Part shown: piece by piece, positions 46,128 to 57,949 of the stretch | How the letters are laid out: each line of letters begins with the position of its first letter | Position numbering within the stretch: the first letter of the stretch is position 1 | Origin: Bos javanicus | Lineage: Eukaryota > Chordata > Mammalia > Artiodactyla > Bovidae | Direction of reading: 5' to 3' | Length of the DNA stretch: 64,000 nucleotides | Assembly: GCF_032452875.1 (NCBI RefSeq) | Contig: NC_083897.1 | Coordinates: forward strand, 10,584,854 to 10,648,853 | Translations under genes and position numbers: made by a program | Notes under the pieces: model-generated | Databases searched by the model: none | Told to the model about the DNA's origin: nothing | Seen by the model: the letters and a program-made list of their open reading frames with translations, nothing else

Positions 46128-46300
46128 TTGGATTTTGCTACCTGAGTTCAAATTCTGGCTATGTTACCAGCTGTGTGACTTTGGGAACTTACTTAACCTC
46201 TCTTTGTATCATTTTTCCATATGAAAAAGAGGAATACTAGTAGTACCTAAGTCATAAGATTGTTCTGAAGATTAAGGAATGTTAGATGTTACTAATACCT
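46128..46300 (+). mobile_element. MIR SINE
   Basis: CTGAGTTCAAATTCTGGCTATG, AGCTGTGTGACTTTGGGAAC, TTACTTAACCTCTCTTTG and AAGATTGTTCTGAAGATTAAGG are in MIR order. Confidence 0.88.
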
Positions 46301-47232
46301 CAAAAAAGTAAGATGCAGACTCCTAATTCCCAGGTGAGATGAAGTATGTTTTAATAGACCAGTAGTACTACCAAGGACGCCTAGCAAAGTAGGATTAAAA
46401 AGAAGAAACAATATAAATCATCAGCTTAAATAAGTTAGAGCTCTGTAGAGGCTACAAGGTGAAGAAGGGCAAACATTTTAGACAATAGAATCTTGTAGAG
46501 GTGAGTAGATTTTATGTAGTTGCTTTCTCCAATTTATCAATTCTGAATATAGGCCAGAGGCTAACAATCTGAGTTTATCCTGGACAAATGACTGTAAGCA
46601 GAGACAGGAGGGGAAGGAGAGAATGTAGAATAGTTTTTGATGCTTTTGCAAGGCTGGAGTCACAAAATTAGAGACATGAAGAGCCAAACATATGACCAGT
46701 TTTCTCCTTAAAACATTTGCTGAATTGCACAGCTGTACATATCAGGAGGTAAAGGTGTGAAGCTAAAATCTTCTAATAACAATGGAGTTTTCAGCGGTCT
46801 TGCTGTGATAAATAGCTAAAGGTAAGAAGTTAGGACCTGCCAAGACATGAGGCCCTGATAAAACAAGCTGTTAGGTGAAATCTCTGGAGGGTTATGCCCT
46901 AGGAACAGAAATGACTCAGAAGTAGAATCTTAACCTTACCAAAACCACAACCTAGACTTGTGCCATCTTGGTCTTTCAGTGGATAAAGGTAATCAGCTCT
47001 CATTATGCTGTCCAAAAGAGGAAAGTTTAAACCATTCCTGATTGAAGACGGTGTCATCTGGAGCCTCTACAACTTTAAACAGAAGTTCCAAAATTTGATG
47101 ATAATTAGTAAACATCCTAAGGATTAGGACGAGATGCCTCAAAACAGGGGGGAGGGGGAATCAAATGTTAGAAACGAACATATAGGTGATAAAAATTTTG
47201 CAGTTAGTAGACTAGGAAATTTTTTAATATGA
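46301..47232. other. unassigned stretch
   Basis: A G-rich patch lies at 47146-47158. No gene or named repeat. Confidence 0.5.
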
Positions 47233-47400
47233 TTACTATTGACACTTGAACAACAGGGGCTTGAACCAAGCCTTTTTTTTCCCCAATAAATACAGTCAAC
47301 ATAATTTGCAGTTAGTTGAATCCACAGATGAGAAGCACACGACGTGGAATGTTGACTACAGGACTTATGCAACCATGTGTTTTGATATCCTTGGTAGACC
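47233..47400 (+). mobile_element. Tigger/MER44-like relic
   Basis: CTATTGACACTTGAACAACAG..GGCTTGAACC and CAATAAATACAGTCAAC resemble the left end and body of a MER44-type MITE. The right terminal repeat is lost. Confidence 0.55.
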
Positions 47401-48027
47401 TTAGAACCATTCCCTTGAAGGAGACTGTAATATATGTAACAAATATGTAATATATGTAGTAAAATAATAGTTTAAGAATTTTACCATTAAAAATAAAATA
47501 TATAGAAAATGTCCAAAACAGAAAATGTAGAATATAAAAATAAAATAACCGCCTTAAAATCTCAAATAGGTGGCTTTAACAATAAATTAAACAGTATAAA
47601 GTGAGAATAAAAATGGTGTAAAATATAGAAAAGGGCATAAAAGACATATTGGACATATTAAAAAGTTCCAACATACCAGTAATTTGTGATCCATAAGCAA
47701 AAAATAGAAAATTATACAGAAACAATATCTGAAGAGATGATGCCAGGAATTTTTCAAAACTGATGAAACACACAGATTCAAGAATTTCAAAAAAACACAA
47801 TAAAGATTCACTAATAAAAATCACACCTAGACATACCAAGATTACACTGACAAAAACCAAAGACAAAATGTAAAATCTTAAAAGCAGGTTGAGGGGCAAA
47901 CAGTACATCGCAATCAAAGTGAAAGTAATATGACTTGGCAACTGGCTACTCAGTGGAAATGAAAACTAAAAGGATGACACATTGAACTTGAAATCAAATA
48001 CTGGCCAGCCTGAATTCCATACACAAT

Positions 48028-49314
48028 TGCCGGGAGCCGGCGAGAGGCATTCCACTTGTGACAAAGGTCATGAGGAAGGAGGCTGGGCATACGCAAAGGC
48101 GGGATCGAGCCTCAGGAGTCCCCCTGGATATTCTCCAGCATCTACCCCCAAAACCAGAGTCTGCCTACTTTATTGCTTTGTGCTCTCACCTCTGACTTTA
48201 CTGGGGGCTGTCCCCCACCACCATCTTGCTCTCTCTGTCAAAGAGTTAACTTACAGCTCCAATTAATAAAGTTCCTGGGCAATTAGGAGTGTTTAAATCC
48301 AAACCCCTCAGATGGCTCTCTAACTCACCTGACAAGTTTACCCGGACTCTTATAGCTATGCATACGATTGTTTACAGTCTCCCAGCCTCGAGAGGCACGG
48401 GAAGCTTAAGATATTCAAATAGCTTAGAGCCTCTCAGAGAGTTAGAAACTGTCAGAATAAAACTAGTAAAAGATATCATTGATGAGCCAATGCTTGCTGC
48501 CAAGTTTCCACATCCCCTGTATTGTATCCTTGAATGTGTATTAATTAATATAGTTGGTAAGTAGAAAAAATAAGTAGTGGCCTTGGTGTTAGAAACTTTA
48601 GACCGTTAAGGTAATAAATTCTTTCCTTTGTTGTAAACCTATTACGGCTCTGCCCTATAGGAATGCAATTTTATCCAACACCTTCAGAAGATGGCGCCAA
48701 ACCTTAAAATAATTACTCTTGGAGAAAATAAGTCTTTGTCAAGAGTCATAAAATGTTAATAGGCCTTCTGGCCAGAAGATGATGTAAATCACCTAAACCA
48801 TTTGTATACGATAAATTTGCAGGAAAGAAACCCTGGTTTTTGATAAGGATCAAAGACTGCTGACTTTGCATCCCCTATTATCCTCTATGTGTAACTTAGG
48901 GTATAAAAGCTCCTGTTGAAAATAAAGCTAAGGACCTTGCTCACCAAAGCTTGGTCTCCCCATGTCATTCTTCTCCTCAGTTTCCAGCTGAGTCTCCATC
49001 TGGAGTGCGGAGGTCCTCTGCGACCATTTATTTGCCTGGGCTTCTAAGACCCACTCGAGAAGGTGTCTAAGGTGGGGCACCTGCTATTCAAGAGGGCACC
49101 TGCGGCCTCCGTGGTCAGAGCTAACCTGGTGTCACAGGTTATATTGATTTTCCGCGTAAACCAAGCTACTCAGCCTCTTTTCTCCACTGAATTTTCCTAC
49201 TGAGCTATCCTCATTCTATTACTCTTTATATCTTTGATGAATATTTAAATAAATAGGTCTCCGATGCCGTCTCTCCTTCAAATACCCTAGATCAGCCGGG
49301 GCTGGACCCCGGCA
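48028..49314 (+). mobile_element. class II (ERVK/betaretrovirus-like) solo LTR, 1287 bp
   Basis: Begins TGCCGGGAGCCGG and ends GGACCCCGGCA, so the TG..CA ends carry imperfect terminal inverted repeats (TGCCGGG / CCCGGCA). Six-bp flanks CACAAT (48022-48027) and CACAGT (49315-49320) form a duplication of the length typical of class II elements, with one later change. A TATA box TATAAAA lies at 48902-48908 and AATAAA at 48921-48926, giving U3 of about 0.9 kb and a long R/U5. It is richer in CpG than its surroundings, so probably young. No gag, pro, pol or env is adjacent, so the provirus recombined to a solo LTR. Confidence 0.9.
48902..48926 (+). promoter_or_regulatory. LTR core promoter and polyadenylation signal
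   Basis: TATAAAA at 48902-48908 and AATAAA at 48921-48926 are only 12 bp apart. If transcription starts about 25-30 bp after the TATA box, the AATAAA lies upstream of the start. Another AATAAA-like sequence lies near 49250. Activity cannot be judged from sequence. Confidence 0.55.
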
Positions 49315-49707
49315 CACAGTGAAAACACTTTTCAAAAATGCAAGTGAAATAAAGACATTGTCAGATGAACAGCAAGTAAGAGATGCTGTCACCAGTACAT
49401 TATTCTTAAACAAAATGCACAATGAAATAATTGAGGTAGGAATAAAATTATTCTGCATGGAAACAAAAGAAATATGGAAGAGAATGAAGAACACATGAAA
49501 GGGTAAATATGTGCATAAATTTAAAAGTTAATAGAATGATAATACAAATGTCTTGCATTTAAAATTTGTATGGAATTAAAATACATGACAGCAATAATGG
49601 AAAGTGTGGTAGGGAATATAGTGGATTAATAGATTTGAAGATCCTAGTATTATTGGGGGAATAGTGGGAGATATAAACTTATAAAATTGAGTCATTCAAA
49701 AGAAGTT

Positions 49708-49836
49708 GCTGCTGCTGCTAAGTCACTTCAGTCGTGTCCGACTCTGTGTGACCCCACAGACGGCAGCCCACCAGGCTCCCCGTCCCTGGGATTCTCCAGG
49801 CAAGAACACTGGAGTGGGTTGCCATTTCCTTCTCCA
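49708..49836 (-). mobile_element. Bov-A2 monomer, antisense, with 12-bp TSD
   Basis: A single monomer with (GCT)n at the left. TCAAAAGAAGTT is duplicated at 49696-49707 and 49837-49848. The duplication at the edges of a single unit shows that it inserted as a monomer (or lost its other half before insertion). Confidence 0.95.
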
Positions 49837-49907
49837 TCAAAAGAAGTTAAGAAAGGAGAAAAACTAGAACAGGAAGATACAATGCAAAAGAAACAGTAAG
49901 ATGTGAG

Positions 49908-50117
49908 CATGCGTGCTTAGGGTCTCAGTCATGTTCAACTCTTTGCCACACCATGGATTGTAGCCCTCCAGGCTCCTCTGTCCATTGGATTCTCCAGGCA
50001 AGAATACTGTAGTCAGTAGCTATTTCCTTCTCCAGGGGATCTTCCTCACCCAGGGATCGAATCTGGGTCTCCTGAATTGCAGGCAGATTCTTTAGAATCT
50101 GAGCCACCATGGAAGTC
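49908..50117 (-). mobile_element. Bov-tA SINE, antisense
   Basis: A full-length antisense copy. The right end AATCTGAGCCACCATGGAAGTCC is the SINE head. Confidence 0.92.
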
Positions 50118-50959
50118 CATAGCAAGATGGTATACGCAAATAAAAATAAATGCTTTATATATAATGGGTTAAATAAAAATATATGCTTTATATATAATGT
50201 TACATTCTCCAAAAAAAAAAAAGCCTAAATGTGTCTAAATATAAAGCAATTCTATATTTTATAGTCTATGCTGTATTTTTAAAAAAGAAAAAGAGAAGAC
50301 TGAAGATAATATGCCATGCAAATGATAACTGAAAAAATACCTGGTATGTCCATAATAATATTAGACAAAGAAGACAAGAAGTATTCCTAGAGACAAAAAA
50401 AGATATTTCAAAATGGTGCTGGGAAAATCAGATAGTCACATGTAAAAGAAGGTAGTTTCAAGTTGGTATAAGATAGGAATCTTATTATTCCTAGACAAAA
50501 ATTAACTCAAAATGGATTAAAGACTTAAATGTAAGACTTGAAACCCATGAAACACTAGTAGAAAACAAAGGAAAAATGTTCCTTGAAATGGATATTGGTA
50601 ACACTTTTTTTGGAAATCACACCTAAAGCAAAAGCAGCTAAATAACATATAGACAAGTAGGACTATATCAAATTAAAAAGGTTCTGCACAGCCAAAGGAA
50701 TCATCAATAAAGGGAAAAGATAACCTACAGAATGGGAAACATATTTGCAAACCATCTATATGATAAAGTGTTAATGTCCAAGATATATGAAGAATACATA
50801 CAACTCACTATATGCTTTGGATATCTACCGAGGCAGTAGGCTTTGATTCTGATGTATGTGCACATTCAGTTGTGTCCTACTCTTTGCAACCGACAGACTG
50901 CAGCACACCAGGCTCTTCTGTCCATAGTATATTCCCAGAAGAATAATGGAGTGGGTTGC

Positions 50960-51702
50960 TGTCAGTAATGCCTAATGTGGCGATGTCGGGAGCCACGTTA
51001 GGCATTACTGACAAAATGGAGGCACGGCCCCAACCCCCTCTCCTCATCTCGCAGGCATGGCCCCAGGATGAAGGAGTTAGGCCTTGTAATTCTGACTTGT
51101 TCTTTCTTTTTTTCGGTTGAGTTGGCTGGAGAGAATGTTAAGGTGCTTGAGAGAAGCATGAGAAAGCACAAAGCCTTCTACAGTTGTGCCCAGAAAATAA
51201 TCTATAAAATAACCATTGACATTTGTTCAAGGATCTTTACAAAGAATGTCCCAGGATGAGCACATAGGCCAAAGCTTGAGGCCATGGGAAGGATTATTAT
51301 CTGAGACCTGTTTGTGAGGGGAATGTTTATGGGAAAAGAAGTTTGCTGAGTTTAGGGTTTAGGATTAATTAAGAATAGCTAGAAGAATTAATTAAGAATA
51401 GCTATTTTTAGGAGATAATGATCTTAAGATGCTAGGGGCAAACAGGATTTAGAAAGATAGAAATAAACTGAGGAATATAGCATGAGTTACAATGTAATCA
51501 CAAGTTAAGTACAGTAAATCTGGGTGGGGGAAACTAAAAACATCAAATCTCTGACCTAATGCTTTTGTCAAAGTATAAAAGAGAACCTGAAGCTTGAAAT
51601 AAACATGTAGTCCTGTATTATGAGTCAGAGGCTACATCATCATCACTGACACCATCCATTTCTTCAGGTTGAATCCCTGGCTGCTGGAGCTGGACTCCGG
51701 CA
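50960..51702 (+). mobile_element. class II (ERVK-like) solo LTR, 743 bp, with 5' hairpin
   Basis: A perfect 6-bp duplication GGTTGC (50954-50959 and 51703-51708) fixes the ends as TG..CA. TATAAAA lies at 51574-51580 and AATAAA at 51598-51603. The 3' end GGAGCTGGACTCCGGCA resembles that of the LTR at 48028-49314. The first 24 bp are unusual: a second start-like TGTCGGGAGCC is at 50984, and what precedes it is an inverted copy of 50992-51012. No internal viral genes remain. Confidence 0.9.
50961..51012. repeat. 21-bp inverted repeat at the LTR 5' end
   Basis: The arm 50961-50981 (GTCAGTAATGCCTAATGTGGC with one internal change) pairs with 50992-51012 (ending GGCATTACTGAC), matching 20 of 21 positions around a 10-nt loop (50982-50991). 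Confidence 0.95.
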
Positions 51703-51811
51703 GGTTGCTATTTCCTCCTCCAGGGGATCTTCCAGACCCAGAGATCAAACCTGCATTTCACACATTTCCTGAATTGCAGGTGGATTTTTTACTGCTGAGT
51801 CACCAGAGTAC

Positions 51812-54121
51812 TTTGGCCTTGAAGTACAAAATGAAGCAGGGAAGAGACTAGTAGAATTTTATCAAGAGGACACACTGGTCATAGCAAGTACCCTCTTCCA
51901 AAAACACAAGAGATGACTCTACACATGGACATCATCAGATGGTCAACTGAAATCAGATTGATTATATTCTTTGCAGCTGAAGATGGAGAAACTCTATACA
52001 GCCAGCAAAAAGAAGACCTGGAGTTGACTGTGGCTCAGACCATCAGCACTTTATAGCAAAATTCTGGCTTAAATTGAACAAAGTAGGAAAAATCACTAGG
52101 CCATTCAGGTATGACCTAAATAAAATCCTTTGTACAGTGGAGGTGGCGAATAGATTCAAGGGATTAGATCTGGTAGATAGAGCTCCTGAAGAACTATGAA
52201 AGAGGTCTGTAACACTGTGCAGGAGGCGGTGACCAAAACCATCCCAAAGAAAGAGAAATGCAAGAAGGCAAAGTAGTTGTCAAAGGAGGCCTTATAAATA
52301 GCTGAGAAAACAAAAAAAGCAAAAGGCAAAGGAGAAAGGGAAAGATATACTCAGAGAACAGCAAGGAGAGATAAGAAAGCTTTCTTAAGTGAACAATGAA
52401 AGAAATAGAGGAAAACAATATAAATGGGAAAGCATAGAAATTGCTTCAAGAAAATTGGAGATAGCAAGGGAATATTTCATGTAAGGATGAGCACAATAAA
52501 GGACAGAAATGGCAAGGACCTAACAGAAGCAGAAAAGATTAAGAAGAGGTGGCAAGAGTACACAGAAGAACTATACAAGAAAACTCTTAAGGACCTGAAT
52601 AACCATGATGGTGTGGTCACTCATCTAGAGCCAGATATCCTGGAATGTGAAGTCAAGTGGACCTTAGGAAGCATTACCATAAGCAAAGCTAGTGGAGGTG
52701 ACAGAATTCCACCTGAGCTATCTCAAATTTTAAAAGATGATGCTTTGAAAGTGCTGCACTCAATATGTCAGCAAATTTGGAAAACTCAGCAGTGCCCACA
52801 GGACTGGAAAAGGTCAGTTTTCATTCCAATCCCAAAGAAAGGCAATGCAAAAAAATGTTCGAGTTACCACACAACTGCACTCATTTCACATGCTAGCAAA
52901 CTAATGCTCAAAATTCTTCAAGCTAGCCTTCAGCAGTACATGAACCAGAACTTCCAGATGTACAAGCTGAATTTAGAAAAGGCAGAGGAACCAGAGACCA
53001 AATTGCCAACATCCATTGGATCATAGAGAAAGCAATGGAATTCCAGAAAAACATCTATTTCTGTTTTATTGACTATGCTAAATCCTTTGACTATGTGGAT
53101 CACAACAAACTGTGGAAAACTTTTAAAGAGACGGGAGTACCAGACCACCTTACTTGCTTCCTGAGAAACCGGTATGCAAGTCAAGAAGCAACAATGGACT
53201 GGTTCCGAATTGGGAAAGGAGAACATCCAGGCTGTATATTGCCACCCTGCATATTTAACTTATAATCAGATTACATCCTGTGAAATCCCAGGCTGGATGA
53301 ATCACAAGCTGGAATCAAGATTGCTGGGATAAATATATCAACAACCTCAGATATGCACATGATACTACTCTAATGGCAGAAAGTGAAGAGGAACTAAAGA
53401 GCCTCTTGATGAAGGTGAAAGAGGAGAGTGAAAAAGCTGGCTTAAAACTCAGCATTCAAAAAAATAAGATCATGCCATCTGGTCATATCACTTCACGGCA
53501 AATAGAAGGGGAAAAAGTGGAAATAGTGACAGATTTTATTTTCTTGGGCTCCAAAATCACTGTAGATGATGACTGCAGCCATTAAATTAAAAGACACATG
53601 TTTCTTGGAAGGAAAGCTATGACCAACCTAGACAGCATATTAAAAAGCAGAGACATGACTTTGCCGACAAAGGTCCCTATAACAGTCAAAGCTATGGTAT
53701 TTCCAGTAGTCATGTATGGATATGAGAGTTGGACCATAAAGAAGGCTGAGTGCTGAAGAACTGATGCTTCTGAACTGTGGTGCTGGAGAAGACTCTTGAG
53801 AGTCCCTTGGACAGCAAGGAGATCAGACCAGTCAATCCTAAAGGAAATCAGTCCTGAATATTCATTGGAAGGACTAATGCTGAAGCTGAAGTTTTGGCCA
53901 CCTGATGCGAAGAGCCAATTCACTGGGAAAGCCCCTAATGCTGGGAGATTGAAGGCAGGAGGAGAAGAGGGTGACAGAAGATGAGCTGGTTGGATGGCAT
54001 CATCGACACAATGGACATGAGTTTGAGCAAACTGTGGGAAATAGTGATAGATAGGGAATCCTAGCGTGCTGCAGTCCATTGAGTTGCAGAGAGTCAGACA
54101 TCTCTTAGCAACTGAACAACA
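51812..54121 (+). pseudogene. BovB ORF2 pseudogene (late endonuclease region to C-terminus)
   Basis: Reads as the BovB polyprotein with many breaks. Main open blocks: 52424-53026 (200 codons: MSTIKDRNGKDLTEAEKIKK, ILECEVKWTLGSITISKASG, FIPIPKKGNAKKCSSY, fingers of the reverse transcriptase); 53035-53265 (IYFCFIDYAKSFDYVDHNKL, DWFRIGKGEHPGCILPP, palm); 53373-53585 (EKAGLKLSIQKNKIMPSGHI). RT motif A is present as FIDYAKSFDYVD. At 53352-53363 motif C reads YAHD, where an active enzyme needs YxDD. In-frame stops and frameshifts separate the blocks, so it is inactive. Confidence 0.92.
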
Positions 54122-56829
54122 ACATACAACTCAATAGCAAACAAAGCATAAAAACATAAATAATCCACTTAAAAATAAACAAAGCACCTGAATAGACATT
54201 TTTCCAAAGATATTCCAAAGGCCAACAGGTACATGAAAAAGTGTTCTAAATCACTAATCATCAGGGAAATGCAAATCAAAACTACAATGACATATCACCT
54301 CATACCTGTTAGAATGACTATTATCAAAAAGACAAGAGATAACAACTGCTAGCCTGGCTGTGGAGAAAAGGGAACCCTTGTACACTGTTGATGGGAATGT
54401 AAATTGGTACAGCCATAATGGAAAACAGTATGGAGGTTTCTCAAAAAATTAAAAATTGAACTACCATATGATCCAACAATTCCACTTTGAGGACTGTATC
54501 TAAAGGAAACAAAAACACTGACTCAAAAAGATATCTGTACCCCTATGTTCATTGCATCATTAGTAACCAAGATATAGACACTTAGGTTTAAGCATCCATT
54601 GATAGCTAAATGGATAAATAAGCTGTCACACACACACACACACACACATATGTGCATGTGTATGTGTATATGTATCACTCACCCATAAAGAATGAAGAAA
54701 TCCTACCATTTGTCTCAATAAGAATGGATTTTGAAGGCAATATTATGCTAAGTGAAGTAAGACAGAGAAAGACAAATACTATGTGATCTCACTTATATGT
54801 GGAATCTGAAAGCAAGACAAAACACAATAAACATCAAAAACACCAAACTCATAGAAAAAGATCAGATTTATGGTCACCAGAGGTGGGGGAGAGGGATGTA
54901 GAGAATTGGATAAAAGTGGTAAAAACTTACAAATTCTCAGTAATAAGGTAAATAAGTACTAGGGACATAGAGTATAATATGATTATAGTTAACATAGCTG
55001 TATGATATATAGGAAAAATGTTAAGAGAGTAGATCCTTAAGGGTTCTCATCATGACAAGAATTTTTTTTCTATTATTTTTATGGTACCTATATAAGATGA
55101 TGGATGTTAACTAAATCGATTGTGATAATCCTTTCATAATTTATTTAAATCAAACATCATGTTGACAACTTTGTCAATTATTTATCAGTAAAACTGGATA
55201 AAAAGGAAATTTCAAAAATAGTGAAATAGTCAATTCATCAGAAAAATATAAAAATTCAAATGTATATTCTTTAGATAACATAAATTAAAGTATTTATAAA
55301 AAGAAAAAATTGATAATGCTCAAAAGGAAAACAGATATGTCTACTACCATGCTGTAAAATAGGAACACAACTTTCACAATAATCAACAGTATGAACAGAC
55401 AGTAAATCAGTAAGGATATAAACAATGTGAACAACAAAATTAAGTAATTGAAGTATGTATCAGAAAAATAAAAACCCTAATAAACATTAGCAAATCATAT
55501 CCAATGATTTATTTCAGAAATGCAATGTAAAGTTTAATGTTTGAAAACCAATAAAATTCACTGCAAAAAATCATATGATAATTCTAGAGAGGTGCATAAT
55601 ATATACTGACAAAATTCAATACTCAGCCAAGAGTCTTTAAAAATCATAGCAAACTAGAAATATAAGGGAACTTTCTTAATTAGAAAAGCATTATCTTCAA
55701 AAATACAGTAAGAATCATACTTAATGATGAAGTATTATAAACTTTCCCCTGAATTTCAGAACTAGAGGTGTGTATTTACTATCACCATGCTAGTCTACAT
55801 TGTATTGAAGGTACTACCTAATGCAATTAACCAGACAAAGAAATAAAAGGTATTGATTGAGATTGGAAAAGAAAAATGAAATTTGTCTTTATTCTCAGAT
55901 GATATCACTGAGTACAAAGATAATCCACAAGTTCCTATATAAAAAGTATTAGAAATGAGAAGAGAGTTTGGCAATTTCTTTGGATACAAGGCCAGTATAC
56001 AACTTTCAATTGTATTTCTAAATACTAGCATTAAAGAAATGGAAAATTAAAGTTTTTAAGTGTCCTTTATAATAGTATTAAAATGTAAATTACCTAAGAA
56101 GAAATTTAAGGGAAGTTGTGCCATTGTACTAAAAACTATAAAATATTTCTAAGATTTTAAATAAAGAAAGAAACATATTATGCTCCTGGAATAAAAAGCT
56201 CACACTTATAAATGTGTGAAATCTCCCCAAATATTTCATAGATTTAATACAACTTGAATTAATACCCAGATTTCTTTTTAAATTGTTTCTCAAAATATAG
56301 ATATGAAAAGCTTCAAGAATATCCAAAGTTATATTGCAGAAAAGAATAAACCTGGAGGATTTACACTGCCAAATTTCAAGATTTACTATGAATAAAAGTA
56401 ATTCAGACAGTTTGGTACTAGTGCAAAGGCAGCAAATAAATTATGGAATGAAATCCACAAACTGATCCCTACAGATGACTTTCATCATAGACTCCACTGC
56501 AATTCATAAAAGAAATAAAATGTACTTGGTTAATTGGATATCTATATCGATGAAAATAAACTCAATACCATAATTGGAATTTGATCATATATCTAAATAT
56601 GAGAGCTAAAAGAAGAAAACTTAAAGAGGAAAACAGAAGAATATCTTATTGAACTTGGAATAAGGAAAGAATTCCTTGTCAGCACACCAGATCACTAGTT
56701 ATAGAATTTTTTAGTTGCTAAATTTCACTTCATTGAAAGTCAGAACTTCTGTTTATCATAAAATCCTGATAAGAAAATAAAGAAAAGGCAACCTATGAAT
56801 TAAGAGATTTTTCAGAATACACATATTTG

Positions 56830-57044
56830 CACTTCCCTGGTGGCTCAGATGGTAAAGCGTCTGTCTACAATGCAGGAGACCTGGGTTCAAGCCCTGGGGT
56901 GGGAAGATCCCCTGGAGAAGGAAATGGCAATCCACTCCAGTACTATTGCCTGGAAAATCCCATGGACAGAGTAGCCTGGTAGGCTACAGTCTATGGGGTG
57001 GCAAAGAGTCGGACACGACTGAGCTACTTCACTTTCACTTTCAT
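56830..57044 (+). mobile_element. Bov-tA SINE
   Basis: A full-length copy (CACTTCCCTGGTGGCTCAGATGG..) ending in CACTTTCACTTTC, inserted in L1. Confidence 0.93.
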
Positions 57045-57526
57045 ATCTAGAAAAAAGTGCTTCTATAAATGAGAAAAAGGGAAACCCTACTTTAAAAAAT
57101 AGGTTAAGAATCAAAGAGATAGTTGACAAAAGAGGAAAAAATGAAAAACAAGCAGGTGACAAGGTAATAAACATTCTTACTGCTCAGAGTACTGCTAATG
57201 AAAACCACAATGAAGTTTCATTGCACACAGATCAGAACAGAAGGCCAAGACTACCAACACTTGGCAAGAATTTGGATCAACTAGAACTCTCTTCTGAATC
57301 CACTGATGGAACTATAAAATAGTACAACTTAAAAAAACAAAAAGGTTAATACCTATTGCAGCTAATCATAAGCCTACTTTACAATACAGCAATTCCACTC
57401 ATGAGTATACATTCAGCATAAATAAGAGTTGATGCCCACCATAAAATATGTACAAAGATGTCATAGTACTTTATACAAAGTAGTGAATAACTAGAAAAAA
57501 TATCCATCAACAGTAAATGGGTAAAT

Positions 57527-57607
57527 CAGTTCAGTTCCGTCCCTCAGTCGTGTCCGACTCTCTGCAATCCCACGGACTGCAGCATGCCAGGCTTCCCTGT
57601 CCATCAC
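57527..57607 (-). mobile_element. 81-bp BovB 3' terminal scrap, antisense
   Basis: TCAGTTCAGTTCCGTCCCTC to CAGGCTTCCCTGTCCATCAC: only the last 80 bp of BovB. Confidence 0.85.
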
Positions 57608-57949
57608 AAGTATAATGTGCTATATTACTACAATGAAATATTACCACAGAAATTTAAAAAAAAACCTAGTGATGCATGCAACTGTATGGATGGAACTCAA
57701 AGATATAATGTTGAGTGAGAAAAATGAGACACAAAAATCCATTCCATATGACTCAATCATGAAGCTTAAAAATATGCAAAATTAACATGTGGTGATAAAA
57801 ATCAAATATCAGGGAAAAGGAGCATTGTGGCATGAGAGTTGGAAACAATCTGTATTATAATAAATTGTGTGCATGTGTATGTGTGTATATATGCACAACA
57901 CATAAATATGCACACACATATTTGTGTATGTCTGTATGGATGTACTGTT

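Larger units (their letters stand above)
47480..49695 (+). mobile_element. old L1 5'/ORF segment split by a solo LTR
   Basis: Pieces 47480-48027 and 49315-49695 read across the LTR as one L1-like stretch: AGCCTGAATTCCATACACA joins GTGAAAACACTTTTCAAAAATGC, then AATAAAGACATTGTCAGATG and CACCAGTACATTATTC. Decayed, no protein. Confidence 0.6.
50859..51807 (-). mobile_element. Bov-tA SINE, antisense, split by an LTR
   Basis: The left half 50859-50959 ends ..GGAGTGGGTTGC and the right half 51703-51807 resumes GGTTGCTATTTCCTCCTCCAG. GGTTGC is the LTR target duplication. Joined, the two halves give one full antisense Bov-tA. Confidence 0.93.
50808..54121 (+). mobile_element. BovB LINE, about 2.3 kb of BovB, carrying SINE and LTR insertions
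   Basis: The 12-bp duplication ACATACAACTCA bounds the whole insertion. BovB sequence is clear from about 51812 (GGCCTTGAAGTACAAAATGAAGC, late endonuclease region) to the 3' end GAACAACA. The short piece 50808-50858 is probably its 5' edge. Bov-tA then entered near that edge, and an LTR entered the Bov-tA. Consensus BovB is about 3.2 kb, so roughly the first kilobase is missing. Confidence 0.9.
50400..55205 (+). mobile_element. old L1 3' portion, split by a 3.3 kb nested insertion
   Basis: Pieces 50400-50807 (AATGGTGCTGGGAAAATCAG, AATTAACTCAAAATGGATTAAAG, TTCTGCACAGCCAAAGGAA) and 54122-55205 (GGGAAATGCAAATCAAAAC, GTACACTGTTGATGGGAATG, CTACCATATGATCCAACAATTCC, TGTGATCTCACTTATATGTGG) are the ORF2 C-terminal part and 3' UTR of one L1M. 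A (CA)n lies near 54626-54648. ACATACAACTCA at 50796-50807 and 54122-54133 marks where BovB entered. No open frame remains. Confidence 0.85.
55215..57939 (+). mobile_element. old L1 (RT to C-terminal region), with two insertions
   Basis: TTTGTCTTTATTCTCAGATGA, GGCCAGTATACAACTTTCAATTG, AATAAACCTGGAGGATTTACAC and GATCCCTACAGATGACTTTCATC follow L1 ORF2 order from the reverse transcriptase to the C-terminus. Frames are fully decayed. Bov-tA (56830-57044) and a BovB scrap (57527-57607) lie inside. Confidence 0.7.

Noticed and set aside
47576..47941. 121-codon minus-strand frame rich in hydrophobic residues
   Set aside because: It is the antisense of A-rich L1 sequence, which always reads as Phe/Leu/Ile-rich. 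Not a membrane protein.
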